Shown here in pieces: positions 38,088-48,000 of a DNA stretch of 64,000 bases. This stretch comes from Gammaproteobacteria bacterium (GTDB lineage: Bacteria > Pseudomonadota > Gammaproteobacteria > UBA4575): positions 2,188,894-2,252,893 of the forward strand of contig CP046178.1 in NCBI GenBank assembly GCA_014075255.1. The letters run 5' to 3'. Below the pieces are notes generated by a model. That model ran no database searches. It was given only the letters and a program-made list of their open reading frames with translations, and was not told the origin of the DNA. Within the stretch, counting starts at the first letter, position 1, and the number at the start of each line of letters is the position of its first letter. Both the position numbers and the translations under genes were made by a program.

Positions 38088-38507
38088 ATGAGTAAAAAAA
38101 ATATTATCACGCCACTTGAGAATGGGCCGTTGCATGTAACCGGAACACTGGAATTATTAGATTCAGATGGTGGGTTAATAGAAAAATCTGAAGAGTTATA
38201 TTTATGTAGATGTGGTCAATCTAGTAATAAGCCTTACTGTGACGGGGAACATAAACAAACTGGATTTATTGAGCCAGGTGTATTTATTAAGCCGCCAGAA
38301 TCTGAGGAAGATCAAAATAATGAAGGGTCCTTATCTATTAAAGTGCAAGCAAATGGGCCATTGATATTTCGAGGCAATGCATGCATCCAAGATGCAAGTG
38401 GTCAAAAAATATATCGAAAAGTAGGCGGTCTATGTAGATGTGAAAAAAGTGCTAATCGGCCATTTTGTGACGGCACCCATTCTAAGATTGGCTTTGCAGC
38501 CGAATAG
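38088..38507 (+). CDS. Double CDGSH-type iron-sulfur protein
   Basis: A 139-residue protein with two CDGSH-like clusters: CRCGQSSNKPYCDGEH near residue 43 and CRCEKSANRPFCDGTH near residue 115. Each has C-x-C-x(n)-C-x3-H, the 3Cys-1His 2Fe-2S site. Most bacterial CDGSH proteins carry one or two such motifs and act as redox or Fe-S transfer proteins. Its start is 3 bp after pepN, so it is cotranscribed. Confidence 0.9.
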   Translation: MSKKNIITPLENGPLHVTGTLELLDSDGGLIEKSEELYLCRCGQSSNKPYCDGEHKQTGFIEPGVFIKPPESEEDQNNEGSLSIKVQANGPLIFRGNACIQDASGQKIYRKVGGLCRCEKSANRPFCDGTHSKIGFAAE

Positions 38508-38518
38508 TAAAGTAAGTT

Positions 38519-39034
38519 TTAAAATCCTTCGGTTGAAGTGAATAACCCTACACGTAAGTCTTTAGTTTTATAAATATCTTTTCCATCAACTGACATCACG
38601 CCATCGGCAATGCCCATTGCAGTGCCGCGACTGATGACTCTTTTAATATCTAGGCGATAAGTCACCGTTTTAGCGGTTGGTAGAACTTGCCCAGTAAAAC
38701 GAACTTCGTTAACACCTAATGCTCGTCCTCTGCCTGGGTTGCCTTGCCAGGCTATGAAGAAGCCCAGTAGTTGCCATAGCGCATCAAGTCCTAGACAACC
38801 AGGCATAACGGGGTCACCAGGAAAATGACAATCAAAAAACCATAAGTCGGGCTTGATATCTAATTCTGCTACGACTTCACCTTTCCCATACGTACCATTT
38901 TCGCTGGAGATCTTAGTGACTCTATCCATCATTAACATATTCGGCATGGGGAGTTGTGCATTACCAGGGCCAAACATTTCACCTCTGCCGCAAGCCAGCA
39001 GGTCTTCATACGAAAAGGAATTTTTTTGTGTCAC
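38519..39034 (-). CDS. fabA: 3-hydroxydecanoyl-[ACP] dehydratase/isomerase
   Basis: A 171-residue FabA. The active-site His ([14 protein letters not shown]) and Asp ([11 protein letters not shown]) pair is intact. It introduces the double bond for unsaturated fatty acids. FabB, usually its neighbour, is not in the window. A 22-bp inverted repeat lies 40 bp upstream of the start. The gene is convergent with the CDGSH gene with 11 bp between stops. Confidence 0.97.
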   Translation of the reverse strand: MTQKNSFSYEDLLACGRGEMFGPGNAQLPMPNMLMMDRVTKISSENGTYGKGEVVAELDIKPDLWFFDCHFPGDPVMPGCLGLDALWQLLGFFIAWQGNPGRGRALGVNEVRFTGQVLPTAKTVTYRLDIKRVISRGTAMGIADGVMSVDGKDIYKTKDLRVGLFTSTEGF

Positions 39035-39074
39035 AATTTTTACGATTATTATTGTTAAATAAATTCTGGGTTGC

Positions 39075-39096
39075 TAATCCATAACCGTGTGGATTA
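39075..39096. promoter_or_regulatory. Inverted repeat upstream of fabA
   Basis: TAATCCA (39075-39081) and TGGATTA (39090-39096) are perfect 7-bp arms with an 8-nt centre. Its position fits an operator for fabA. It does not match the known FadR or FabR consensus. Confidence 0.4.
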
Positions 39097-39161
39097 TAGG
39101 AATAGTCATTGTTCTAACGAGGCTAAGTGTAGCAAATGAAATTAGCTAATGCTTCTCACTA

Positions 39162-40133
39162 TTACCCAAGCCGTGTGTTCTGTTTCACACGATCAAGTAA
39201 TAAATACAGTTCACTAATTGTTTGAATGAAGTTAGCTTGAATTTCTTGGAGCACATCAAAGTAGGCTGCAGCGCCACTACCTGTTACAGCAATTTCAATT
39301 GTGGAATCAAGTTCGTTACGTAAGCGCCGTAATTGATTAGGTAGTAAAGGATCATCAGCGGGTCTGGTAATACCAATTGCAATGAGTTGAGCATTGCTTT
39401 TTCGTTGCGCATAAATAATTTCATGTACTGAGCCATACATGCCCAGAAATATTGCTTGCCAGCCATTCGATTTGCTTGCAGCGGCTAGTCGTAAGGCTGC
39501 AATATCGCTTACCGGCCCGGCAGGAGATGCACAGATAAGTTTATATTCTGACTCCGCAAAGGGTTCGTTCATTACTAAGTTTGAGAGAAATCCACGAATT
39601 GAATACATTGCAATTGCATAATGTGTATCGCGCAGAGCACCACGACGACATTCATCTTGAATGTGTGACACAAGAGGACGTAATAAGTCTTCTAATAAGA
39701 AGATGATACCTAAAGATTTAGAGGCATCATTTAAACTGCGATAGAAATCTTGGCTATTTAAACGCTGTATCGCGTCCAAACAGTCATCAAAATATTCCAT
39801 CACAGAGCCGGTGCTGGGGCGTTGTTCTATTTTAGCTACGGGCACGCGCGCAGCTGCAGACTCATCGTTATCTACTAATTCTTGAAGTTCATGAATGGTC
39901 AAGGCGGCAACATCACCGATTCGTCGTCCGGCAGATGTAGCGCGACGTAATAAATGAAGTTTTTGTACGTCTACGTCGCTATACAGTCTGCGGCTGTTGT
40001 TGGCACGTTTGGGGTTCACAACACTGTAGCGTCGTTCCCAAACTCGAATTACATCTGCGGTGAGCCCTGTGCGTCTTGCAACGACTTGAATAGGGTGCTC
40101 ATCAGTTGATACTTTTGTCTGTCTAGCGGCCAC
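39162..40133 (-). CDS. MerR-type regulator with B12-binding-like C-terminal region
   Basis: A 323-residue regulator. A MerR helix-turn-helix (VARRTGLTADVIRVWERRY, then SRRLYSDVDVQKLHLLRRA) is followed by a helical domain and an alpha/beta domain like CarH/LitR B12-sensing proteins. The hallmark cobalamin His (D-x-H-x-x-G) is not visible; the region reads ASPAGPVSDIAALRLAAA. It may have lost B12 sensing. The GTG start at 40133 faces the XylM/AlkB-like gene, 251 bp apart, making it the candidate regulator of that gene. Confidence 0.85.
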   Translation of the reverse strand: MAARQTKVSTDEHPIQVVARRTGLTADVIRVWERRYSVVNPKRANNSRRLYSDVDVQKLHLLRRATSAGRRIGDVAALTIHELQELVDNDESAAARVPVAKIEQRPSTGSVMEYFDDCLDAIQRLNSQDFYRSLNDASKSLGIIFLLEDLLRPLVSHIQDECRRGALRDTHYAIAMYSIRGFLSNLVMNEPFAESEYKLICASPAGPVSDIAALRLAAASKSNGWQAIFLGMYGSVHEIIYAQRKSNAQLIAIGITRPADDPLLPNQLRRLRNELDSTIEIAVTGSGAAAYFDVLQEIQANFIQTISELYLLLDRVKQNTRLG

Positions 40134-40163
40134 GTTAGTCTGTCGTAGTTATGTCTAAGATAT

Positions 40164-40192
40164 TGTAATAATAATGTCTGATTATTATAACA
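40164..40192. promoter_or_regulatory. 29-bp inverted repeat between the MerR gene and the hydroxylase
   Basis: TGTAATAATAAT and ATTATTATAACA (11 of 12 arm positions pair) with a 5-nt centre GTCTG. It sits about 30 bp upstream of the MerR-type gene and is a plausible operator. Confidence 0.5.
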
Positions 40193-40303
40193 TATATAGG
40201 GCATCGTTACAGTATTGTATAAGACAAAGTTGAGTCAGAGTGAAATTTCTGCTTTATAACGAGCAAGCTGAGTGATATATTAGTTTCAATACAAATTTAT
40301 CTT

Positions 40304-40320
40304 ACAAGCGTTATGCTTGT
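40304..40320. promoter_or_regulatory. Inverted repeat upstream of the hydroxylase
   Basis: ACAAGC / GCTTGT are 6-bp perfect arms with a GTTAT centre, 65 bp before the hydroxylase start. It could be a second regulator site or a leader hairpin. Confidence 0.35.
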
Positions 40321-40384
40321 TGAGATTAGGGTCTATGACCCGTAAACGTTGAGTGAAAGCTCGCGGTATTACTAAGGAGCAAAC

Positions 40385-41527
40385 ATGAAGAAGTTATTAA
40401 TCAACGCGCGGTACTTTCTCGCACCATTATTAATATTCGCCAGTTTATTTGGCGTGATTGCGGGGGGTCCATGGGTGTGGACCGGCGTAGTTTTATTAGG
40501 CGTAGGCATCATTGTCGACACCTTAACCACGGCCCAAACTCCGGGTGCAGGCTTTGATGACGAAGGCGACACCATGGGCATCGTCCCGTTACTCAATGGC
40601 ACCATGTACGGCATGCTGGCCGTCTTTGCCTTGATACAACTCGCCCTTGCTTGGCGCATCTGGCAATACATGGGCAACGTGCCGATTGGCGAAACCAGTA
40701 TTCTGGGTCTCACCGTTCAAGACGGCATCACCGGACGCCAACTCATCGGTGCAGTGATGTCCTCCGGCATCTTTGCGGGGATTGGTATTATTTACGGACA
40801 CGAACTGGCCCACACCAAAGGCTTCAGCTTTGTGATCGCGCGCTGGATGATGGCCTTAAGTGGTAAAGCCCACTTTTGCTACGCCCACGTCTACAACCAC
40901 CACCTAGAACTCGGTCACCAAGACGACCCGGCGACTGCTCCACGTGGACGCAGCATGTACACCCACTATCCTTTATCAGGATTTGGGCAAAGCAAATTCC
41001 TCTTCATGATGGAGAAGCAACGCCTCGAAAGAATCGGCGTGAACTTCCTCTCCTGGCAAAACCGCTGGATCCGAGGCTACTTCATGGCCCTACCGACCGT
41101 TCTATTATTTTGGTTCGTAGGCGGCTGGACCGGCATGCTTTGTTTAGCCGGTGTATGGCTCATCTCCAACTTTGAACTTGAAGTACTGAACTACCTTGAG
41201 CACTACGGCCTGATACGCGAAAAAGGTCAACCGATTGACTACCGTCATAGCTGGGACAACAGTACCGCATTTACCAGCTGGTTCTTTATCGAAATTGGTC
41301 GCCAAGCGGATCACCACGATCGAGGCGAGACCCACTTTTGGGAACTCGACGAAGTGGGGGCTCCGAACTGCGGGCGCGGCTACTTCACTCTCTTTGCATT
41401 AGGCTTATTGCCACCTGTGTTTCATGCCTACATGAAGAAACAGCTGGGGAAGTGGGATGACGAGATGGCGTCTGAAGGTGAGCTTAAGATCGCTGCACAG
41501 ATGAATAAACAGGCTGGATACGTTTAA
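40385..41527 (+). CDS. XylM/AlkB-family membrane di-iron monooxygenase
   Basis: A 380-residue inner-membrane hydroxylase with about six helices. The eight-His iron site is complete: His139/His143 (GHELAHTK), His168/172/173 (AHVYNHHLELGH), His273 (NYLEHYGL) and His310/311 (RQADHH). The tail KKQLGKWDDEMASEGEL...MNKQAGY resembles xylene monooxygenase XylM more than canonical AlkB, which has LQRHSDHH. By family it hydroxylates a terminal methyl or alkyl group using O2 and electrons from a ferredoxin/rubredoxin system; the substrate is unknown. An AAGGAG ribosome site lies five bases upstream. Third codon positions are strikingly C/G-rich compared with neighbours. Confidence 0.88.
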   Translation: MKKLLINARYFLAPLLIFASLFGVIAGGPWVWTGVVLLGVGIIVDTLTTAQTPGAGFDDEGDTMGIVPLLNGTMYGMLAVFALIQLALAWRIWQYMGNVPIGETSILGLTVQDGITGRQLIGAVMSSGIFAGIGIIYGHELAHTKGFSFVIARWMMALSGKAHFCYAHVYNHHLELGHQDDPATAPRGRSMYTHYPLSGFGQSKFLFMMEKQRLERIGVNFLSWQNRWIRGYFMALPTVLLFWFVGGWTGMLCLAGVWLISNFELEVLNYLEHYGLIREKGQPIDYRHSWDNSTAFTSWFFIEIGRQADHHDRGETHFWELDEVGAPNCGRGYFTLFALGLLPPVFHAYMKKQLGKWDDEMASEGELKIAAQMNKQAGYV

Positions 41528-41559
41528 TAGCGAACAGCTAGTTTAGCAATCTAAAAATT

Positions 41560-41592
41560 AAAGCCCCGATCTTTTAGGTCGGGGCTTTTTTA
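41560..41592 (+). terminator. Rho-independent terminator after the hydroxylase
   Basis: AAGCCCCGA / TCGGGGCTT forms a 9-bp perfect stem followed by TTTTT. The hydroxylase is therefore monocistronic. Confidence 0.9.
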
Positions 41593-41604
41593 TTTACAGG
41601 GGCA

Positions 41605-41690
41605 TAATGTATGCTGGTAACGCACGACTACAAGGATGTAGAAGGTAGAGCAACGCTGTAGCAGTTGCCGAGGATGCAGTAACCAGTATT
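41605..41690. repeat. Possible intergenic repeat element
   Basis: A G-rich patch with two GGATG cores (ACAAGGATGTAGAAGG and GAGGATGCAGTAA) stands out from A+T-rich surroundings in the gap 41528-41801. It encodes nothing obvious. Whether it recurs in the genome cannot be seen here. Confidence 0.25.
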
Positions 41691-41801
41691 CTTAAATAAG
41701 CATGCATTCCTAAATAGTTTTCCCATAACAAACGATTTATAAAATTTAAATCAATACTCTCTAACATAAATAAAAATTACTTTTAATACATCAGCTAAAT
41801 A

Positions 41802-42527
41802 ATGATCGAAAAGTTTAACCCTAAAAAAAACGAATCTGTAAAAGATTCATTACCGGATGCAATTGGTTCATTGCAATCTGCTGATGAGCGTGCCTGGTTA
41901 GAAAATGAATTAATTAAATTTCAACAGCAATTGAGAAATTTATCCGCCGAAGCTAGTAACACGGAGCGTGCTAAATTAGAACTTGAAATTGCTGAGGTAT
42001 TTATTGGTCTTGATCAATTAGATGGTGCTTGGGAAAGTGCGCGACCTCTGCTTGAATTATTTATTAATGACTCTGAATTTGAATTAGCAGTGCGTACTTG
42101 TCGTGTGCTGTATCAAGCGGATCAGGAATTATCGATTGTCGCGCTGGGTCAAGGGTGTTGGTTAGCCGTAACCTATCCAATCAATCCAACATTATCTGTG
42201 GAAATGTTGCATAACATCGTTGATGAGACGCCAGATAATTCAGATGGTGCTGCAGTGGCCGCAATGGCTGCGCAATATATTGCCGATATACGTGGCGATG
42301 AACATCGCGAAAACTTAATGTTTCTTACCACTCAAATTATTGCCAAAGTTGCAAAACGTCATCGCAATATTGAAGGCGAAGAGATGATTAAGACCTGGAT
42401 CGAGATTTTAGAATTGAACGATACCGACCAATTATTTGAACGTTTGGCAAAGATTATTGACATCATGACCGCCGATCAATGGTGGTTTGACCGAGATGAG
42501 CTTCGTGCGCAATTACCTGTAAATTAA
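41802..42527 (+). CDS. Helical TPR-like hypothetical protein
   Basis: A 241-residue acidic, all-helical protein (LENELIKFQQQLRNLSAEA, LELEIAEVFIGLDQLDGAWESARPLLE). Its paired-helix periodicity resembles tetratricopeptide/FimV-like repeats. No signal peptide or membrane segment is visible. The function is unknown. It lies between the hydroxylase and the pilin operon but is not clearly joined to either. Confidence 0.65.
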   Translation: MIEKFNPKKNESVKDSLPDAIGSLQSADERAWLENELIKFQQQLRNLSAEASNTERAKLELEIAEVFIGLDQLDGAWESARPLLELFINDSEFELAVRTCRVLYQADQELSIVALGQGCWLAVTYPINPTLSVEMLHNIVDETPDNSDGAAVAAMAAQYIADIRGDEHRENLMFLTTQIIAKVAKRHRNIEGEEMIKTWIEILELNDTDQLFERLAKIIDIMTADQWWFDRDELRAQLPVN

Positions 42528-42650
42528 GGGAAAACTGCATACTTGAGACCTTTGTCACATTAATTCCTTCCACTAATCACGTAATCCCCTCCATTTACGC
42601 CAATCCGACGGTTTTTAGTCTGAATTTGTAGCTATATCTCATTATTGAGA

Positions 42651-42676
42651 GTGCGATATATGTACAGTTATCGCAC
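42651..42676. promoter_or_regulatory. Inverted repeat in the minor-pilin operon leader
   Basis: GTGCGATA / TATCGCAC are perfect 8-bp arms with a 10-nt centre, ending 17 bp before the fimT-like start. It could be an operator or a leader hairpin. Confidence 0.45.
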
Positions 42677-42693
42677 TAGAGTTGGAAACTTTT

Positions 42694-43251
42694 ATGGAGA
42701 GCGTGGTGAGCCAATCAGCACAAAATGCTGGCTTCACCCTAATTGAGTTAATGATTGTCATCGTGTTGATGTCAATTTTTGTAACCGTGGGTGTGCCCAG
42801 TTTTCAAAATACGATTCGTGAGAATCGCTTATCTACACAAGCAAATGAACTTGTGTCGTCGCTACATTTTGCTCGCTCTGAATCTATTAAACGTCGTTTG
42901 CCTATTTCTGTTTGTAGAATTGTTAATGGATTTGCGTGTGTGACAGTTGGAACAGCAAGCTGGGAACAGGGGTGGTTAGTTTTTATAGACACAAATAGCA
43001 ATGGTGCTGTTGATGGCGAAACAATTTTACGAAGTGTTGACAATACTCCAGACAGTACTCTTCGTTACACGGACTCTGCAGCTGCAAATAACAATCTAAT
43101 ACTATTTAGAAGTAATGGCTTACTAGCTAGTACTGGTGGAAGCTTCAATCTTTGTAATGAGACTACAGCTGATACGGCTTCAGGAAGAAATATTCGAATT
43201 AATGTAACGGGTCAAGTGGTAACCGCACAACCGGCAACATCTTGTCCATAG
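42694..43251 (+). CDS. fimT: Type IV minor pilin, FimT/FimU (GspH) type
   Basis: About 185 residues from ATG 42694; an upstream TTG at 42682 is the alternative. The prepilin signal is QNAG/FTLIELMIVIVLMSIF with Glu at +5. The GspH region includes ARSESIKRRLPISVCR. It is cleaved by PilD and joins the pilus-initiation complex. It is the first of five genes (fimT-pilV-pilW-pilX-pilY1) on one strand with small gaps or overlaps. Confidence 0.9.
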   Translation: MESVVSQSAQNAGFTLIELMIVIVLMSIFVTVGVPSFQNTIRENRLSTQANELVSSLHFARSESIKRRLPISVCRIVNGFACVTVGTASWEQGWLVFIDTNSNGAVDGETILRSVDNTPDSTLRYTDSAAANNNLILFRSNGLLASTGGSFNLCNETTADTASGRNIRINVTGQVVTAQPATSCP

Positions 43252-43278
43252 GTCCATGGTGAAGTTGAGTATATCCAT

Positions 43279-43821
43279 ATGTTAAATTTTACGAGCAAGA
43301 GGTCAACACAATATCAAAGTGGGATGAGTTTGATCGAAATTCTTGTCACTGTGGTTATTCTCTCAATAGGATTATTAGGTATTGCCGCAACGCAAACAGT
43401 TGGTGTGGGATATAACCATGATTCCTATTTGCGCAGTCAGGCAACTATGATGATTAATGAGTTAACCGAGCGCATGAGCCTTAATCTTGATGCGGTCAAT
43501 AATAATGATTTCAATGTAAATGCTTTCAATATGGCCGGTTGTGGTACGGCTCCTGCAGCACTTTGTGAAGGTACTGTTAATTGTACGCCCCAACAACTTG
43601 CAACTTATGATATTTATAAAATTTCATGTGGTTACGATGCAAATGGTAATGATGGCATTACTAATATTTTCCCGAGTGGAGCTTTAGCAGTAGCCTGTAT
43701 TGATTCTGATGCTGGAGTTGATGCAGATCCATGTACTGATGGCTCTAACCATCAAATAGTGATCTCATGGCAGCGCGCAAACTTAGCTCAAGCTCAAGTT
43801 CAGCTGGTGGTGCGACCATGA
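43279..43821 (+). CDS. pilV: Type IV minor pilin PilV
   Basis: A 180-residue protein with prepilin site YQSG/MSLIEILVTVVILSIG and the PilV-typical LLGIAATQTVGVGYNHDSYLRSQA. A Cys-rich mature part (CGTAPAALCEGTVNC) probably forms disulfides. The stop overlaps the pilW start (ATGA). Confidence 0.92.
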   Translation: MLNFTSKRSTQYQSGMSLIEILVTVVILSIGLLGIAATQTVGVGYNHDSYLRSQATMMINELTERMSLNLDAVNNNDFNVNAFNMAGCGTAPAALCEGTVNCTPQQLATYDIYKISCGYDANGNDGITNIFPSGALAVACIDSDAGVDADPCTDGSNHQIVISWQRANLAQAQVQLVVRP

Positions 43822-44510
43822 AGCCTTTAACCAATTTAATCAGCATTAAACAGCAACAGGGTTTGAGTATCGTTGAACTGATGGTGACCCTAGTTTTATC
43901 ACTTTTTATTGTGCTAATTACCACTGGGTTTTATGTTAATAATAAATCTACCTACCGATATATCGATAGTAGCGAAGAGGTGCAAGAAAATGGCCGATAC
44001 GCGATTCACTTTCTGCGAGAGACAATTGCCAATGCTGGTTTTCCTAAAGTTGATTTAAGCATAATTGCATTTTCTACTGTGCCAACTAATGACTCAGGTC
44101 CAAATAATTCGGATCAAATTTCTGTCAGCTACCAAGCTACGCAAAATTGTTTGGGCGCTAATATCGCAGGACCCATTACTAGTACTTTTGCAATAGTGGG
44201 TACAAACTTAAGTTGTAACGGTACAGCATTAATCGCCGGGGTTGAAAACTTACAATTAGAGTACGGAGTCGACAATGATGGCGATGAGATTCCGAATACA
44301 TACCAGACTGCAGATGCTGTAACAGATTTCAATCAAGTAGTGGCTGTGCGTTTAGCAGTTTTAATCTCAAGTCAAAATCAAGTGCGCGATCAAGCATCTG
44401 CTGAAACTTACCAGCTTTTAGGTGTTTCATACACAGCGCCAAATGACCGATTACATCGTAGAGTATTTACCACCACGATTCCTCTCAGGAATAACAATAA
44501 GGATACCTAG
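43818..44510 (+). CDS. pilW: Type IV minor pilin PilW
   Basis: About 230 residues from the ATG at 43818, which overlaps the pilV TGA; an earlier in-frame ATG at 43767 lies inside pilV. The prepilin site is KQQQG/LSIVELMVTLVLSLF, followed by the PilW-like QENGRYAIHFLRETIANAG. It belongs to the initiation/priming complex of the pilus. Confidence 0.92.
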   Translation: MKPLTNLISIKQQQGLSIVELMVTLVLSLFIVLITTGFYVNNKSTYRYIDSSEEVQENGRYAIHFLRETIANAGFPKVDLSIIAFSTVPTNDSGPNNSDQISVSYQATQNCLGANIAGPITSTFAIVGTNLSCNGTALIAGVENLQLEYGVDNDGDEIPNTYQTADAVTDFNQVVAVRLAVLISSQNQVRDQASAETYQLLGVSYTAPNDRLHRRVFTTTIPLRNNNKDT

Positions 44511-44513
44511 GCT

Positions 44514-45053
44514 ATGCACTCGCTATATAAACAACAAGGTGTGGTGTTAGTAATTGGATTATTAATGCTTTTACTAATAACTATTGTAGGTGTGTCAGCA
44601 ATGAGCTCTACCATTAGTAATGAACGCACTGCTGGTAACAATCAGTACTCTACTGTCAGTTTTCAAGCTGCGGAGTCAGCAATTAAAAGTATGTTTTCGC
44701 GTACTGCTGTTGAGCCAACTATTATGGATGCAGATGATGGCACGAATGATAATCAAATTACTCAAGCAAGAGCATTTGATGTTGAGCTAAATACATATTC
44801 TGCATCTATTAATGTGCAGACTACAACGGTTGCAAGATTTTGTGGTGGTGACCCTATGAGTATAGGTACAAGTTTAGTATCTGGCTCAGGGGGTGGTGGT
44901 GTAGAAGTGCTTGCCTTTGATGTAAATGGAAATAGCCAAGTTGGCGGCACAGGCGCGCAAGAGAATCATTTGCGTAGTGGCGGATTATTAAACCTAGCTC
45001 TTGGTATGGCATTTAATGGAGCAGGTACAGCAGGCGACTGCGCAAACTTTTAG
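44514..45053 (+). CDS. pilX: Type IV minor pilin PilX
   Basis: A 179-residue protein. The leader MHSLYKQQG is followed by VVLVIGLLMLLLITIVGV and SAMSSTISNERTAGN, the PilX N-terminus. The usual Glu at +5 is absent, as in PilX generally. The mature part has a Gly-rich loop (VSGSGGGGVEV). It starts 3 bp after pilW. Confidence 0.92.
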   Translation: MHSLYKQQGVVLVIGLLMLLLITIVGVSAMSSTISNERTAGNNQYSTVSFQAAESAIKSMFSRTAVEPTIMDADDGTNDNQITQARAFDVELNTYSASINVQTTTVARFCGGDPMSIGTSLVSGSGGGGVEVLAFDVNGNSQVGGTGAQENHLRSGGLLNLALGMAFNGAGTAGDCANF

Positions 45054-45087
45054 ATAGATTACTTTTTACATGGATGGGATTTGGAAC

Positions 45088-48000
45088 ATGAAGATTATAT
45101 TACGAAAATTATTATTCATAATAAGTGCAAGCGCATTTATTTTTGTGACAGGCACAACATCATCGTTTGCGGAAGATATTGAAATTTATGCAACATCGCC
45201 AACAGCTAATGTTTTGTTTGTGATTGATGTTTCTGGAAGTATGGATCAGTACGTAAGTGGCAATAGTGGGCCTAAAAGGCTAGATGTTCTCAAAGACGCA
45301 TTCGCAACTGTTATGGGTCGTAACTGGGAAAACTTGAATGTAGGTATAATGGACTATGGCGATTGGGCGGGTAGCGGTATAGATCTGCCAGTCACAAATA
45401 TTAACTTGGACGCTGATTCGATAGAGCCACAAGCAAACTCTATTGCTGGTGAGACATACTCTGATTTATTAGTTCGTGCCGTAAGAGCATACGATCCTAG
45501 ACATAGTGGTGCGAAAACTCCTACAGTTGAAGCATTGTATGAAGCTGCGCTTTATTTTCGTGGAGAAAATCCCTATGCGGGCGACTATGATGAACCTCAT
45601 GATTCCTGGGACGATGACATAAATGATTCTGAGTACAGAGGCGGACATTGGCGTGCAATGGGGATGCGAACGTACAGTGGTGGATCAATTGTTAATTCGT
45701 CTGCTCATAGTTGTACTCTAGCGCCTGTGCCATCTGGTGCTCCTGGGCCTGCATGTGTAAATCCTTACGGAAATGGAAGTCCGCCAAGTTCGTGTAATTA
45801 TAGAGCAGCAGCAAGTGGCACATATCAGGCATGCACAGGTGGATGGACATGCACGCAATACGATGCAACAGGTACTGAATGTATATCAAGCACATGTAAT
45901 CAATACACTACGCAAACTTGGTCTGATCCAGCTCATTATAGGTGTAGAGAGACTGAGCAGAGACTGAATGGTGCTAACTATGTAACCCCAATTACATCAC
46001 AATGTGATAATAACTTTATCGTATTACTTTCAGATGGAGCGCCATCAGAAGAAGATGGCACTGTTCAAAATAGAATTGAAGACTTATACAGTCCAACATA
46101 TAACTGTAGGGATTTACGTTCTAACTTCTCAATTACCTTTTCTAATAATTCTATTATAGATAAAGGGGAATGTGGTCCAGACCTTACAAAATATTTAAGA
46201 GATAATAATCAAGTTTCTGGGATTAATAATTCGTTTATCACTACACATACGGTTGGATTTGCATTAGGAGGAGGTGCGTCGGAGGCAAAAGATTACTTAG
46301 ATCTGCTTGCGTTAGAAGGCGGAGGAAATTTTTATAATGCCTCTACTGATCCAGGTAATTTAGCTGATCAATTACAAGATCTGCTTACCTCTTTAGAGAC
46401 AAAACCAAGAACCATTTCAACCCCGATTACTACGATTGATTTAGGTAACCCTTTAACAACACGCAATGAAGTGTACTACACACAATTCGCAGCGAAAAAG
46501 ACACCGCGTTGGCCGGGAAATGTTAAAGGCTATTATCTTGGACCTAAAACAACTGCTCCAGCGGATCCAATCATTGCTATTCGTGATTTAGACGAGGAAA
46601 TTGCTACGGATGCTAATGGTGATTTTTTAGATTCATCACGTAGTTTCTGGACGATTGGAGATGATGGAAATGATGTTTCTAAGGGTGGTTTTGCAGTAAA
46701 ACTTAACCCAAGTGTTCGTACATTGCACACTGATGATGGTGCCAGCAGTCCTTCATTTGTCGATTTAACTGTTAGCGCTTTTGATGACGGTGATTTAGCG
46801 TTATTTAATTTAACTTCCACAGGCAACTCAACCAACGACCATACAATGGTTGATGAGTTAGTAGATTGGGCGCGTGGTGTAGATGTTGATGATCAAAATA
46901 ATAATGGTTCTACAACAGATGCTAGAGCTGAAGCGGGTGATCCACTGCATACCGTTCCATTAGTTGCACAGTATGGCTCTGGGCCCGCACGAGTGCTTTA
47001 CGCGATGACTAATGAAGGGTATATACATGCTATTGACGTGAGTTCAAACGTTACTTCGGGCACAGGGGGTGACGAAATATTTGCGTATATGCCTAGAGAT
47101 TTATTAATAAATCTAGACCCTTTGCGTAGAAATTCAGGCACACAAAAAATTTATGGGCTTGATGGTCCATTATCTCTATTTCAACCTGATGGTGTGTTGG
47201 ACACTGCCGGCAATAAATATCTTTACTTTGGCATGCGCCGTGGTGGTAAAAATTATTACAGCTTAGATGTGTCTGATTCATCTAGTCCAAGTCTAGAATG
47301 GATTATTAAAGGTGGAGTAGCAGGCGACTTTGCAGAATTAGCGCAGACGTGGTCAAAGCCTACGCCTGCAAAAGTTTATATCAATTCAACTACTACTAAA
47401 GATGTTGTCGTTTTTGGTGGTGGTTATGATGTAGATCAAGACAATAATTTACAGCGTGCGGATGATGATGAAGGTCGCGCTGTATTTATAGTCGATGCCA
47501 GTGATGGTTCTTTAATATGGTCTGCTGGGCCTGACAGTAGTCACGATCTAGAACTTGTAGACATGAAGAATAGTGTTCCAGGTGGTATTGCAGTAATCGA
47601 TTTAGACTCAGACGGCATACATGATCGCTTGTATTTTGGTGATACAGGTGGTCGTTTGTGGCGCATGGATTTAGATCAAACACTTTCAAACAGTACTGGA
47701 TATATGCTTGCTGATTTGGCAAGCGATGGATTCGATGCGCATAATCGAAGATTTTATACTAAGCCTAGTGTTACCCGTTTGAGTAATGGGAAATTAGGTA
47801 TCACTATTGGTTCAGGCTATCGAGCACATCCATTAAATAGCGATATTCTTGAACGAACCTATATGATTTATGATCCACATGCTGCTAAAGGTGATATACC
47901 TGCAACGGCACCTGCCCCTAAGATTGATGGAACGGGTGCAAATGCTGTAGAAGATATTACTTCTAATTTCAGTTTTAATCCAAACGCTCCAAGTGCAAAT

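Noticed and set aside
40651-41175. Long frames in other phases inside the XylM/AlkB-like gene
   Set aside because: They follow from the C/G-rich third positions of the true gene and give Arg/His/Pro-rich translations with no family likeness.
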